NCBI GenBank assembly: GCA_937928765.1
Contig: CALFVX010000007.1
Location: 1 to 55,094, forward strand
Source of the DNA: an uncultured Endomicrobiia bacterium
GTDB taxonomy: Bacteria; Elusimicrobiota; Endomicrobiia; DTEH01
Direction: 5' to 3'
DNA length: 55,094 nt
Notes under the pieces: generated by a model
What the model was told of the DNA's origin: nothing
The model's database searches: none
Seen by the model: the letters and a program-made list of their open reading frames with translations, nothing else
Position numbers and translations under genes: made by a program
Part shown: positions 1 to 8,169 of the stretch, one piece after another
Layout of the letters: each line of letters opens with the position of its first letter
Position numbering within the stretch: position 1 is the stretch's first letter

Positions 1-188
1 ATAAAATTTCTGTTGAGGAGTTAAAACAAATTGCTGAAGAATCTTTTGGTGATTTGGTGAAGGCTACTGTTGATGTTGAAAAAGAGTTGGTGGTTATAGC
101 AGGAGAACTACATTCTGATCAGGAAAGTTTTTTGTTAGACCAAGGTAGTAGTAAGAACAATCTCTAGGGGATAAACCTTTATCCTTTT
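1..188 (+). pseudogene. C-terminal part of a DUF5674-like protein, broken by in-frame TAG
   Basis: The frame starting at base 3 reads through 54 codons to a TAG at 165-167. The peptide contains GDLVKATVDVEKELVV, GELHSDQESFLLDQGS and KNNL, which match my memory of the DUF5674 family of unknown function. In that family the text continues LWGINLYP. Here the same frame continues GINLYPF immediately after the stop, so the TAG sits where a tryptophan TGG is expected. Family similarity is lost a few codons later, just before the palindrome at 196-222. The 5' end lies outside the window. I read it as a decayed gene, possibly ended by a repeat insertion. A short but functional protein cannot be excluded. 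Confidence 0.6.
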
Positions 189-195
189 AAGAATG

Positions 196-222
196 GTAGA
201 CGGCGCTTAAGCGCCCTCCTAC
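196..222. repeat. REP-like GTAG...CTAC palindrome
   Basis: GTAG (196-199) and CTAC (219-222) bracket a perfect 14-base palindrome GGCGCTTAAGCGCC (202-215). The GC-rich stem stands out sharply from the AT-rich surroundings. A GTAG head followed by a stem-loop is the known signature of REP elements recognised by RAYT transposases, and a RAYT gene lies at 49239 flanked by similar GTAG palindromes centred on TTAA. Confidence 0.7.
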
Positions 223-271
223 AAGATATATTTTGAGAAAAGCTGGCAGGCATTAGTATCCACTGAAATTC

Positions 272-339
272 TTGGAGTAGAGGCTTTAGCCTCGTGAAGA
301 AAAAATTATAATATAACGAGCCTGAAGGCTCTACTCCAA
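272..339. repeat. Large inverted repeat of two REP-like units (BIME-like)
   Basis: The arms 272-295 and 316-339 (24 bases each) are inverted copies, both ending in TTGGAGTAGAG or its complement. Each arm also holds its own internal palindrome, GAGGCTTTAGCCTC and GAGCCTGAAGGCTC. The loop of about 20 bases is pure A/T. Two oppositely oriented self-complementary units with GGAG/GTAG heads is the architecture of a bacterial interspersed mosaic element. It could also act as a transcription terminator or mRNA-stabilising hairpin. Confidence 0.65.
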
Positions 340-414
340 AAATCGTCAGTAAATCAAATTAGAGGTGGTAGGTGGTAGCAGGTAGAAGGGAGTGGTTTGG
401 TATAGAAGTTAAAT

Positions 415-768
415 ATGCAATATAAAGAGTTAGCAAAAGGGAGATGGTTTGAATTGTCTTTTGTTGAACAGATGGCGAATGTTGGTTCTGAAGTTATAAG
501 AGCAATCTCATGGAAGAAAAAAGGTAATCTTGAATATTCTAAGAACGCAATTGAACGTGCGTTAGAACTTTTGTATTTAACTATTGAAGACCCAAAGAAC
601 AAAAAATTTCCGCGTTTAAAAGAACTTACCCGTGTTTACGAAGTTTTAGTTGATTATTTTTATTATGACAACATCTACGGTTCTTCAGACGATTTGTGGT
701 ACAAATATTTTTTTGCGTTTAATTATAAAGCAAATATAGAAAGACAACAAAAGAATAAAAAAATTTGA
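415..768 (+). CDS. Conserved hypothetical protein, 117 aa
   Basis: A soluble, mostly helical protein starting MQYKELAKGRWFELSFVEQ, with a central stretch rich in aromatic and charged residues (ERALELLYLTIEDPKNK, LKELTRVYEVLVDYF) and ending in a lysine-rich tail. No enzyme motif, membrane helix or signal peptide is visible. From memory, proteins with the same opening (AKGRWFELSxxEQxANVGSEV) recur in uncultured candidate phyla without a named function. The start is the first ATG of the frame, and its ribosome binding site is weak (a GGGAG lies about 20 bases upstream). It stands alone between repeat-bearing spacers. Codon use and protein texture look real, so I trust the gene but not a function. 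Confidence 0.75.
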   Translation: MQYKELAKGRWFELSFVEQMANVGSEVIRAISWKKKGNLEYSKNAIERALELLYLTIEDPKNKKFPRLKELTRVYEVLVDYFYYDNIYGSSDDLWYKYFFAFNYKANIERQQKNKKI

Positions 769-833
769 TTTTGAAATACCGTAGGAATATTTTATAAGAA
801 TATCACTCAAGTATAGTATTTGTAATTGTATTT

Positions 834-866
834 GTAGGTAGTATCCAACCTTTAATGGTCGTCTAC
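834..866. repeat. Degenerate GTAG...CTAC REP-like unit
   Basis: GTAG at 834-837 and CTAC at 863-866 bracket a weakly self-complementary core (ACCTTTAATGGT). The spacing and end tetranucleotides resemble the clearer unit at 196-222, but the stem is imperfect. It may be a decayed REP copy in the 769-948 spacer, which otherwise shows nothing. Confidence 0.3.
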
Positions 867-948
867 GAAGATAATTTTTAAAATTAGCTTTGTTTTTAAA
901 ATAACTATGAATGATATATTATATGTATAACCAATTTGTTTTTAAAAA

Positions 949-2238
949 ATGAGATATAACTCTATGGTTGATTTTACAAAAAATGTTAAAATAAAGAATT
1001 TTTTTATTTACATTTTTACTTTTCTTATAACTTATCAAATATATTTTACTTTTTATTTTAAGAAACATCTTACTGCTGCTTTTTTGTTGTGTTTTTTTAT
1101 TTCTTTTTTGTATCTAAAAGATATAAAAAAAATTTTTAAAGATAAAACAGTGATCGTTTACATTTTTTTTATTATATCTTTGGCGTTAAGAGGATTTTTT
1201 TCGTATGATAAACTTGAAGTGATAAAATATGTTTTATTTCTTGGAAGCGGGATATTGTGTTATTTTGTATATTTAAATTCACAAATAAAAAAAGAAAATA
1301 TTGTTTTAACTTTAATCATTTCAGTTTTGCCAATGGTAATTTTTATGGTTTATACTTATCATAACGAAAATTTAGAATTTGAAATATTAAAACATCCTTT
1401 AATGAAACTATTTATTGAACCAAATACTTTAGAAGATATTTTTTTAGGTAATTTTTATCCAAATATTTATGAAGCAAAAAGAGTTGGAGGATTTTTTATC
1501 AATGCTAACATTTGTAGTATGTTTGTTGGGTTAAATTTTATTTTATTGTTTAGTTTGTTTTTCTTTTATAAAAATTTAGTTAAAAAAATTTTTCTAATAA
1601 TTTTTGGAGTTATTTTTTTTATTAGTATAATTTATACTGGTTCCAAGGGAGCAACTGTTGCATTTATTTTATCATTTGGCATTTCAGGAATAATTTTTAT
1701 CTTAGAAAGAGTAATTGTGAGGGTTAAAAATAAGATTATTTTTTTAATAATTTTTTTATTGACCATTTCTTCAGTTTATTATATTATGTCAAAATTAAGT
1801 GGACGAAAAAGTGATCTGCAAAAATTAAAAGATTTTCATGGTAGAAGTTTAATCTGGAAAGCATCGTTAGAGGTCATAAAGAAAAACTGGCTATTTGGCA
1901 CAGGGTTAAGTGGAGATGAATGGTCTAAAAATTACAATCCTGAGGCAATAAAAATTGGTGCTTCAGAGAATATGCCTCCTCATAATATGTTTTTATATGT
2001 ATGGGGAAAAGCAGGAATATTTTCAGCAGGACTTCTATTTATATTTTTTATTTTGAAAATTTTTAATTCTCTTAGGAATTTTTATATTTATCATAACCAG
2101 TATTCCCTAGCAGTTTTTACTGCAACTTTATGGATTTTTATACAAGGAATGGTTGAAAATTTTGTTTTAATGGATTTGAGAATTTCAGCAGTTTATTGGT
2201 TAATTATTGCTTTGGAGAATAGAAATGGGCTCTCTTAG
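949..2238 (+). CDS. O-antigen ligase / polymerase family membrane protein (Wzy_C/WaaL type)
   Basis: A 429-residue integral membrane protein with about ten to twelve hydrophobic segments. Near the C-terminus it carries PPHNMFLYVWGKAGIFSAG (about 343-361), matching the conserved HN...G..G motif of the Wzy_C domain, preceded by a large polar loop with LIWKASLEVIKKNWLFGTG. Members polymerise or ligate undecaprenyl-linked glycans at the outer face of the inner membrane. It is the first gene of a run of glycan genes, and its last codons overlap the flippase gene. The start is uncertain: ATG 949 or ATG 964 (MVDFTKN), and neither has a strong ribosome binding site. Ligase and polymerase cannot be told apart by sequence. 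Confidence 0.85.
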   Translation: MRYNSMVDFTKNVKIKNFFIYIFTFLITYQIYFTFYFKKHLTAAFLLCFFISFLYLKDIKKIFKDKTVIVYIFFIISLALRGFFSYDKLEVIKYVLFLGSGILCYFVYLNSQIKKENIVLTLIISVLPMVIFMVYTYHNENLEFEILKHPLMKLFIEPNTLEDIFLGNFYPNIYEAKRVGGFFINANICSMFVGLNFILLFSLFFFYKNLVKKIFLIIFGVIFFISIIYTGSKGATVAFILSFGISGIIFILERVIVRVKNKIIFLIIFLLTISSVYYIMSKLSGRKSDLQKLKDFHGRSLIWKASLEVIKKNWLFGTGLSGDEWSKNYNPEAIKIGASENMPPHNMFLYVWGKAGIFSAGLLFIFFILKIFNSLRNFYIYHNQYSLAVFTATLWIFIQGMVENFVLMDLRISAVYWLIIALENRNGLS

Positions 2239-3760
2239 AGCTGCAACTTTCTTTCTTGTAATTTTTTCAATCTTAAGTAAAATTCTTGGAACTGCTAGAG
2301 AGATAATGACCGCATATTTGTTTGGAACGACTTCTTATCTTGACGCTTATTTGATAGGAACAACTATTCCAAATCTCATTATGCATCTTATCGTTGGTAG
2401 TACATTTTTAGTTGCTTTTATACCTGTTTTCACAAAATGTATAGCAAATAATGATGAACAAAAAGCATGGCGATTTGCTTCAAATATAATAAACCTATCT
2501 GTTGTTGTTTTTGGGATATTTATCATACCTTTTTCTATATTAGAAGCTCCTTTTCTTGTTAAATTATTCGCTCCTGGTTTTTCTAAATCTACATATAATA
2601 TTTCTGTTTCTTTAACAAGGATAATGTTGCCTTCTATGTTGTTTTTTAGTCTAACTACTATTTCACAGGGGATACTCAATAGTTACGAACATTTTACTAC
2701 CCCAGGATTAAAATCAACAATTCTGAATTTGACTATGATTTTAGTTATGATTTTAGGTTATAAAAATTTTGGCATATATGCTCTTGCGGTTGGATTTCTT
2801 CTGGCTTCTATTTTTCAACTTATAGTTCAACTGCCACCACTTCTATCCAGAATAAAAAATTATTTTTTTTCAATAGATTTTTCAGATAAAAGTTTTCAAA
2901 ATTTTATAAAACTTTTTTTACCTTTAACTATAGTTATGGGAATAAACGAACTAAATATTCTTGTAGACAGGATGATTGCTTCAACACTTTCTGAAGGAAA
3001 CATTTCTGCTTTGAGTTATTCTTCACATCTTATGCAAGCATCAGAAAATATCTTTGGTGTATCTCTTGCAACTGTTCTTTTCCCAAGATTAACTTCAACA
3101 AGTTATAAAGGTGATTGGGCTCATTTTGAAAATATTCTATCAAAAGGTTTAAGTGTTTTGTTTTTTTCAACTTTGCCGGTAACTTTTGGATTTATCTTTT
3201 TTGGTAAACCAATAATAACGATTCTTTTTCAGAGAGGCAGTTTTGATATAATATCTACAAATGTTACGAATAACGCATTATTTTATTATTCATTTGCAGC
3301 ATTTTTTATGTCAGCAAATTATGTTTTAATTAGAACACTTTATGCACTTGAAAAAATTAAAATTACAGTAATTATAAGTTCTATTTCACTTATATTAAAT
3401 ATTATACTTAATGTTTTACTTTCAAGATTAATGGGTATAGGTGGTATTACACTCGCTACAAGTATAACAACCGGATTTCTTTTTTTTATGGCAATAAATA
3501 TTATAACTAAACAAATTGAAATAAGGAAATTTGAAAAAATATATAAAAAGTTTTTTATGATATTCTTGATAGAATTTATCTCATTTTTTATTGGCTGGAC
3601 GATTTATAACTTTCTAAAATATTCTTATATTATAAACTTTGTGATTTCAATTTTGATTTCCTTCTTTATAATTGCTTTACTTTCAGAAATAACTAAAATA
3701 GAAGAGTATGTTTGGATAAAAGAACTTTTATTTTCTAAACTTGTAAAAAAACTACAATGA
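2225..3760 (+). CDS. murJ: MurJ/MviN-family lipid-linked glycan flippase
   Basis: A 511-residue polytopic protein with about 14 membrane helices. It opens MGSLRAATFFLVIFSILSK, followed by GTAREIMTAYLFGTTSYLDAY and later APGFSKSTY, typical of MurJ (MviN), which flips lipid II across the inner membrane. I chose ATG 2225 over the upstream ATG 2207 because GGAG at 2214-2217 lies 7 bases before it and MurJ proteins begin at this point. It overlaps the ligase gene by 14 bases, and its own last 4 bases overlap the next glycosyltransferase. Lying inside a polysaccharide locus without a separate Wzx, it may flip the repeat unit of this glycan instead of, or as well as, lipid II. Confidence 0.85.
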   Translation: MGSLRAATFFLVIFSILSKILGTAREIMTAYLFGTTSYLDAYLIGTTIPNLIMHLIVGSTFLVAFIPVFTKCIANNDEQKAWRFASNIINLSVVVFGIFIIPFSILEAPFLVKLFAPGFSKSTYNISVSLTRIMLPSMLFFSLTTISQGILNSYEHFTTPGLKSTILNLTMILVMILGYKNFGIYALAVGFLLASIFQLIVQLPPLLSRIKNYFFSIDFSDKSFQNFIKLFLPLTIVMGINELNILVDRMIASTLSEGNISALSYSSHLMQASENIFGVSLATVLFPRLTSTSYKGDWAHFENILSKGLSVLFFSTLPVTFGFIFFGKPIITILFQRGSFDIISTNVTNNALFYYSFAAFFMSANYVLIRTLYALEKIKITVIISSISLILNIILNVLLSRLMGIGGITLATSITTGFLFFMAINIITKQIEIRKFEKIYKKFFMIFLIEFISFFIGWTIYNFLKYSYIINFVISILISFFIIALLSEITKIEEYVWIKELLFSKLVKKLQ

Positions 3761-4935
3761 AAATAGCAATAGTTGTAAGAGAATGTCATCGTAGAGGTGG
3801 GATATCCAGAGTTGTGTCAGAGATTGTAGAAAAAATAGCAATTTTGGGACACGAGGTCCATGTTTTTAGTGGAAATTATGAAAATGTGGATGATACAAAA
3901 ATAATTCTGCATAAAATTCCTATGATTAAAGGTTCGTTATTTAACAATTTAGGGTTGTATAAAATAGCAAAATTTCTTGAAGGTATAAGTTTTTGTATAA
4001 TAAGCAAGTTTTATTTAAAATCTGACATTTTTGATATAGTTCATGTAAACGGTGATACACTTTCTAAATTTGATATAAGGATGGCACACAGTTGTCATAA
4101 AGCATGGTTGAAGTTGGCAAACAAAGATTTAAAAGGACCTATTGACTGGATTAAAAAGAATTTAAATCCGCATCATTGGAGAATTTTGATAACAGAAAAA
4201 TTTAATTTCAAAAAAGGAAATTATAAGAAAATAATTGCTATTTCAGAAATAGTTAAACAAGAAATAGTTGAAAATTATGACATACCTTCTAAAGATATAG
4301 TTGTTGTTCATCTTGGAGTTGATTTAAATGAGTTTAATCCGACAAATAAAAAATTATATCGGAATGATATAAGAAATAAATATAATATTTCTAATGAAGA
4401 TATAGTTCTACTTTTTGTAGGTTATGATTTTAGAAGAAAAGGGTTAGAGTTTGTAATAAGAGCGTTAAATAAACTAAAGTATAAAAATATAAAATTGTTG
4501 GTTGTAGGGAAGGATAGAATTTCTCCATATTTAAATTTAGCAAGACAGCTAAATGTTGAAGATAAAATAGTTTTTGTAGGTCCTCAAACAGAAATAAATA
4601 AATTTTATTCTGCAAGCGATATATTTGTATTCCCAACTGTTTATGAACCGTTTGGTCTTGTAATAATTGAAGCGATGGCATCTGGTGTTGCCGTTGTTGT
4701 TTCAAAACTCGCAGGTGCTGCTGAACTTATTACTGATAACAGAGATGGTATATTAATTGAAAATCCAAAAAATGTAGATGAGATTGAAGAAAAATTGTCA
4801 TATTTAATTGAAAACGAAAAATTGAGAGAAGAAATAGGGAAGAATGCAAGAATTACTGCTGAAAATTTTTGTTGGGATAAAGTTGCTAAAAGAATTGTTA
4901 ATGTTTATAAAGAAGTCTTAGAAAGTAAAAAATGA
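3757..4935 (+). CDS. Glycosyltransferase family 4 protein
   Basis: A 392-residue GT-B fold enzyme. The N-terminal acceptor domain has a glycine loop RRGGISRVV (12-20). The C-terminal nucleotide-sugar domain has VGYDFRRKGLEFVIRAL and the retaining GT4 motif EPFGLVIIE (E297-x7-E305), followed by GAAELI. It would transfer a sugar from a nucleotide donor to a lipid-linked acceptor on the cytoplasmic side. Its ATG overlaps the flippase stop (ATGA), and the next glycosyltransferase starts in its own stop, so translation is probably coupled. The style resembles WaaG-like enzymes. The sugar and linkage cannot be read from the sequence. Confidence 0.88.
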   Translation: MKIAIVVRECHRRGGISRVVSEIVEKIAILGHEVHVFSGNYENVDDTKIILHKIPMIKGSLFNNLGLYKIAKFLEGISFCIISKFYLKSDIFDIVHVNGDTLSKFDIRMAHSCHKAWLKLANKDLKGPIDWIKKNLNPHHWRILITEKFNFKKGNYKKIIAISEIVKQEIVENYDIPSKDIVVVHLGVDLNEFNPTNKKLYRNDIRNKYNISNEDIVLLFVGYDFRRKGLEFVIRALNKLKYKNIKLLVVGKDRISPYLNLARQLNVEDKIVFVGPQTEINKFYSASDIFVFPTVYEPFGLVIIEAMASGVAVVVSKLAGAAELITDNRDGILIENPKNVDEIEEKLSYLIENEKLREEIGKNARITAENFCWDKVAKRIVNVYKEVLESKK

Positions 4936-6128
4936 AAATCTGTATTCTTTCAAGAAGTATTCCTGAACATTCAATAGGTGGCATGGAAATTCATTGTTGG
5001 ATAGTTGCTTGCGTTTTTGCTAAAAGAGAACATAAAGTTAAACTTATTACAACTTCACATCCTAAAGGAATAGAGTATAAAAAAATAGATAAAAATCTTG
5101 AAGTATTTTATCTTAAAGGAACAAAACCAGGAAAGTATTCAAAAACTTGGTGGGAAAGAAGTTTACAAAAATTTTTTGAACTGAATTCGGTTGAAAAGTT
5201 TGATGTTGTCTTAAGTGAAAGTTCTGGGGCACTTTCTGTTTTAAAATATAAAGTAAAAAATCAACTTAATATTCCTATAATTTTAGTAATGCATGGAACA
5301 GCAATAAGAGATGCAATATCTCAACTAAAACAGTTATCTATAAGAAGTACTTTAGCTGCAGTTAAAAATTATATTTTTTCATTAAGAGATATAAGATGGA
5401 TAAAATATTCTGATGCTGTTATTGCATGTAGTGATGAAGTAGCAAAATCTTTAATTGAACAATTAAAAGTGCCAAAAGAGAAAGTTTATACAATACTAAA
5501 TGGTGTTGATACAGAAAAATTTTCTCCTTATATAGATACTTTAACTTTAAGAAAACAACTGAATATTTCAGAAGAATACAAAGTTATAACTTGTATTACA
5601 AGGCTAAAACTTGAAAAAGGAGTTCATATATTATTAAAAGCATTTAAGGAAGTAATTCAACAAAGACAAAATGTCTTTCTTATGATTGTTGGCTCAGGAA
5701 ACTATCAAGAAAAACTAAAAGATATTTCAAAAGAACTAAATATAGAAGAAAAAGTAAAATTTATAGGAAGCATCTCTCATGAAAATTTAGCAGGATATTA
5801 TGCTGTTGGAGACATTTTTGTTTTTCCTACACTTGCTAAAGAAGGGCTTCCATGGGTAGTGTTGGAAGCAATGTCTTGTGGCAGGCCTGTTATTGCATCA
5901 AGAATTGGTGGTATCCCACAGATAATAAAAGATAGTGAAAACGGACTATTATTTGAACCTGGAAATATAAATGAACTAAAAGAAAAAATATTTTTACTAT
6001 TAGAAAATTATGAAATATGCAAAAAATTATCAAAAAATGCAAGAGATTATGTTGTTCAAAATTTAAGTCAGGAAAAAATGATTGATGAAACTCTGAGGGT
6101 TATATCAAAATGTTTGATAAAGATGTAA
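4932..6128 (+). CDS. Glycosyltransferase family 4 protein
   Basis: A 398-residue GT-B enzyme with an N-terminal glycine loop SIGGMEIH (about 14-21), a central DAVIACSDEVAKSL segment, a domain hinge around NGVDTEKFSP, a donor-domain start CITRLKLEKGVHILLKAF and the catalytic motif EGLPWVVLE (E304-x7-E312). It is a second, clearly different GT4 enzyme of the same operon, sharing ATGA with the preceding gene. It probably adds the next sugar of the surface glycan. The downstream gene starts inside its last 19 bases. Donor specificity is unknown. Confidence 0.88.
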   Translation: MKICILSRSIPEHSIGGMEIHCWIVACVFAKREHKVKLITTSHPKGIEYKKIDKNLEVFYLKGTKPGKYSKTWWERSLQKFFELNSVEKFDVVLSESSGALSVLKYKVKNQLNIPIILVMHGTAIRDAISQLKQLSIRSTLAAVKNYIFSLRDIRWIKYSDAVIACSDEVAKSLIEQLKVPKEKVYTILNGVDTEKFSPYIDTLTLRKQLNISEEYKVITCITRLKLEKGVHILLKAFKEVIQQRQNVFLMIVGSGNYQEKLKDISKELNIEEKVKFIGSISHENLAGYYAVGDIFVFPTLAKEGLPWVVLEAMSCGRPVIASRIGGIPQIIKDSENGLLFEPGNINELKEKIFLLLENYEICKKLSKNARDYVVQNLSQEKMIDETLRVISKCLIKM

Positions 6129-7045
6129 TTAAAACATTGAAATTACATTGTAATGATTTGGTATTTAAAGAAATTGATTGGGAGAAAATTATTGATAACA
6201 AAATATTAAATTTAAATACACCTTCTTTTTTTAGAAGAGCAATAGATAAACTTGTATTAAAGAAAGAAACTGACTATTATTCAATAATCTTAGAAAAAAT
6301 TTTAAATTTGAGAAAAAAAATAAAATCTTTATTTGGCACAAATAATGATGGACAAGTAAGATTTCTTTTAAGAGTAGATGATTTTCCAAGGTTTGGAGTT
6401 GAATCAGAAATGTTTTATGAATTTCACAATATTTTGAAAAGAAATAATATTCCTTATCTACTTGCGGTTACTCCAAAACCAGGTAATAGAGAGTTAACTT
6501 TATCAGAAGTAAACATATTAAAAGATATTTCAAAAGACAAAGTTGAATTTGCATTGCATGGATTTACTCATCAAATAAAAAATAAAAATATAAAAAGTGA
6601 GATAATTGGAATGAAAGAATCAGAAATACATAAAGAAATAAATAATAATTTAGAGTATCTTAAAGATTTTAATATAAATGTTTTTGTTCCTCCTTTCAAT
6701 AGTATTGATTTAAAGAGTTATAAGATTATCTCACAAAAATTTAAGTGTATCTGTGGTGGAAGAGAAACAATAAAATATTTAGGTTTTTGGTTTACACCTT
6801 GTTTTTTGATGAATAGTTTATATGTTTCATCTTATTATCCTGTTTATGGTAAAGCAAATGAAATTTTAGAATACATTGTTAATAAGTTGAATAAAATTAA
6901 AGAAAATATAATTGTGCCACTTACACTTCACTGGACTTGGGAGATTAAAAACAACTTTAAACATACTGAATTGTTGATAGAAAGTATAAAAGATAAAGTA
7001 ATAGCTTGGAATAAATTTTTGAAAACAGCGATAGATATATTATGA
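6110..7045 (+). CDS. Polysaccharide-deacetylase-like protein (DUF2334 type)
   Basis: A 311-residue protein whose core begins about residue 85 with LRVDDFPRFG (D90, D91). It continues with ALHGFTHQ (H150-x3-H154), VFVPPFN and, near the end, LTLHWTWE (H274). The double Asp, the HxxxH metal-ligand pair and the late histidine are the landmarks of the NodB/DUF2334 (CE4-like) superfamily. The first 80 residues are an unassigned lysine-rich lead. No signal peptide is seen, so a cytoplasmic or lipid-linked-intermediate substrate is more likely than finished wall polymer. It overlaps both neighbours (19 and 4 bases) among glycosyltransferases, which fits N- or O-deacetylation of a glycan precursor. 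Activity is inferred only. Confidence 0.72.
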   Translation: MFDKDVIKTLKLHCNDLVFKEIDWEKIIDNKILNLNTPSFFRRAIDKLVLKKETDYYSIILEKILNLRKKIKSLFGTNNDGQVRFLLRVDDFPRFGVESEMFYEFHNILKRNNIPYLLAVTPKPGNRELTLSEVNILKDISKDKVEFALHGFTHQIKNKNIKSEIIGMKESEIHKEINNNLEYLKDFNINVFVPPFNSIDLKSYKIISQKFKCICGGRETIKYLGFWFTPCFLMNSLYVSSYYPVYGKANEILEYIVNKLNKIKENIIVPLTLHWTWEIKNNFKHTELLIESIKDKVIAWNKFLKTAIDIL

Positions 7046-8166
7046 AAACAATAGGTTATTTAATTAACACATTTTGTCGTAAATCAGAAGGGTTTATATA
7101 CGACCAAGTTGTTGGTATTAAAAATTTTCAAGTAGAAGTTTTAACACGAGAATATATAAATAAAGGACAATTTCCTTATGATAAAGTTAACTCTATAAAT
7201 GATAATTTCTGTGGACTAGAAAAGTTTTGGCATATTTATTCATATACTATTTTTAGAAATTGTAGTTATTTTTCAAAAATTATAAAACAGAAAAACATAA
7301 AACTTCTTCATGCACATTTTGGTCCTGATGGTGTATATGCATTGAAATTAAAACAAAAACATTCTTTACCACTTATAATAAGTTTTTATGGCCATGATTT
7401 AACTCGTCTTCCAAAGTTTGTTTTATATCCTCCAGCATGGTTTAATTACTGGTTTTACTTTCGTGAACTTCAAATTAATGGTGATTTATTTATTGTTAAT
7501 TGTGATTTTCTATCCAGAAAAATTATTGAAAGAGGATTTCCTTATCAAAAAGTAAAAACTCACTATCTAGGTATAAATATAAATTACGATTCTAATTTAG
7601 AAGATAAAGAGAAGATATTACTAACTGTAGCTAGATTAGTAGAGAAAAAAGGAACCTTATACTTAATAAAGGCGATGACAAAAATAGTTAGTAAAGATAA
7701 AGAAATAAAATTATATATTGTAGGAGATGGAATATTGAGAAAAAGTCTTGAAAATTTAGCAACAAAACTAAATCTTAAAAACAATGTTATTTTTCTTGGA
7801 TGGCTAAGCAGAGAAGAGGTAATTAAACTTATCAAAAAATCAATTATATTTGTATTACCAAGTATTACAGCAAAAGATGGCGATTGCGAAGGATTACCTA
7901 CTGTTATATTAGAAGCAATGGCATATGGTTTACCTGTAGTTTCTACATATCATGCAGGCATTCCAGAAGCAGTTATAAATAATGAAACTGGTTTTCTTGT
8001 GCCTGAAAGAGATTATAAAGAACTTGCTGACAAACTTATAGTTTTGATTTCAGATAGAAGATTGAGAGAAAAAATGGGTAAAAGAGCTAGAGAGGTTGTC
8101 CAAGAAAAATTCAATATTGAGAAACAAATTGGTAAGTTAGAAAAGATATATAAAGAATTTATATAA
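7042..8166 (+). CDS. Glycosyltransferase family 4 protein (WcaL-like)
   Basis: A 374-residue GT-B enzyme. LLHAHFGPDGVYALKL and SFYGHDLTRLP in the N-terminal half resemble colanic-acid type GT4 enzymes. TVARLVEKKGTLYLIKAM opens the donor domain, and CEGLPTVILEAM carries the E283-x7-E291 motif. It starts in the stop codon of the deacetylase-like gene (ATGA) and ends 3 bases before the next gene, so it belongs to the same transcript. It is probably another chain-extending transferase of the surface glycan, with the sugar unknown. Confidence 0.88.
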   Translation: MKTIGYLINTFCRKSEGFIYDQVVGIKNFQVEVLTREYINKGQFPYDKVNSINDNFCGLEKFWHIYSYTIFRNCSYFSKIIKQKNIKLLHAHFGPDGVYALKLKQKHSLPLIISFYGHDLTRLPKFVLYPPAWFNYWFYFRELQINGDLFIVNCDFLSRKIIERGFPYQKVKTHYLGININYDSNLEDKEKILLTVARLVEKKGTLYLIKAMTKIVSKDKEIKLYIVGDGILRKSLENLATKLNLKNNVIFLGWLSREEVIKLIKKSIIFVLPSITAKDGDCEGLPTVILEAMAYGLPVVSTYHAGIPEAVINNETGFLVPERDYKELADKLIVLISDRRLREKMGKRAREVVQEKFNIEKQIGKLEKIYKEFI

Positions 8167-8169
8167 AAA

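Noticed and set aside
165-167. UAG recoded as an amino acid
   Set aside because: TAG is used as the normal stop of intact genes here (for example the GT9 gene at 12684-12686 and smc), so recoding is not supported.
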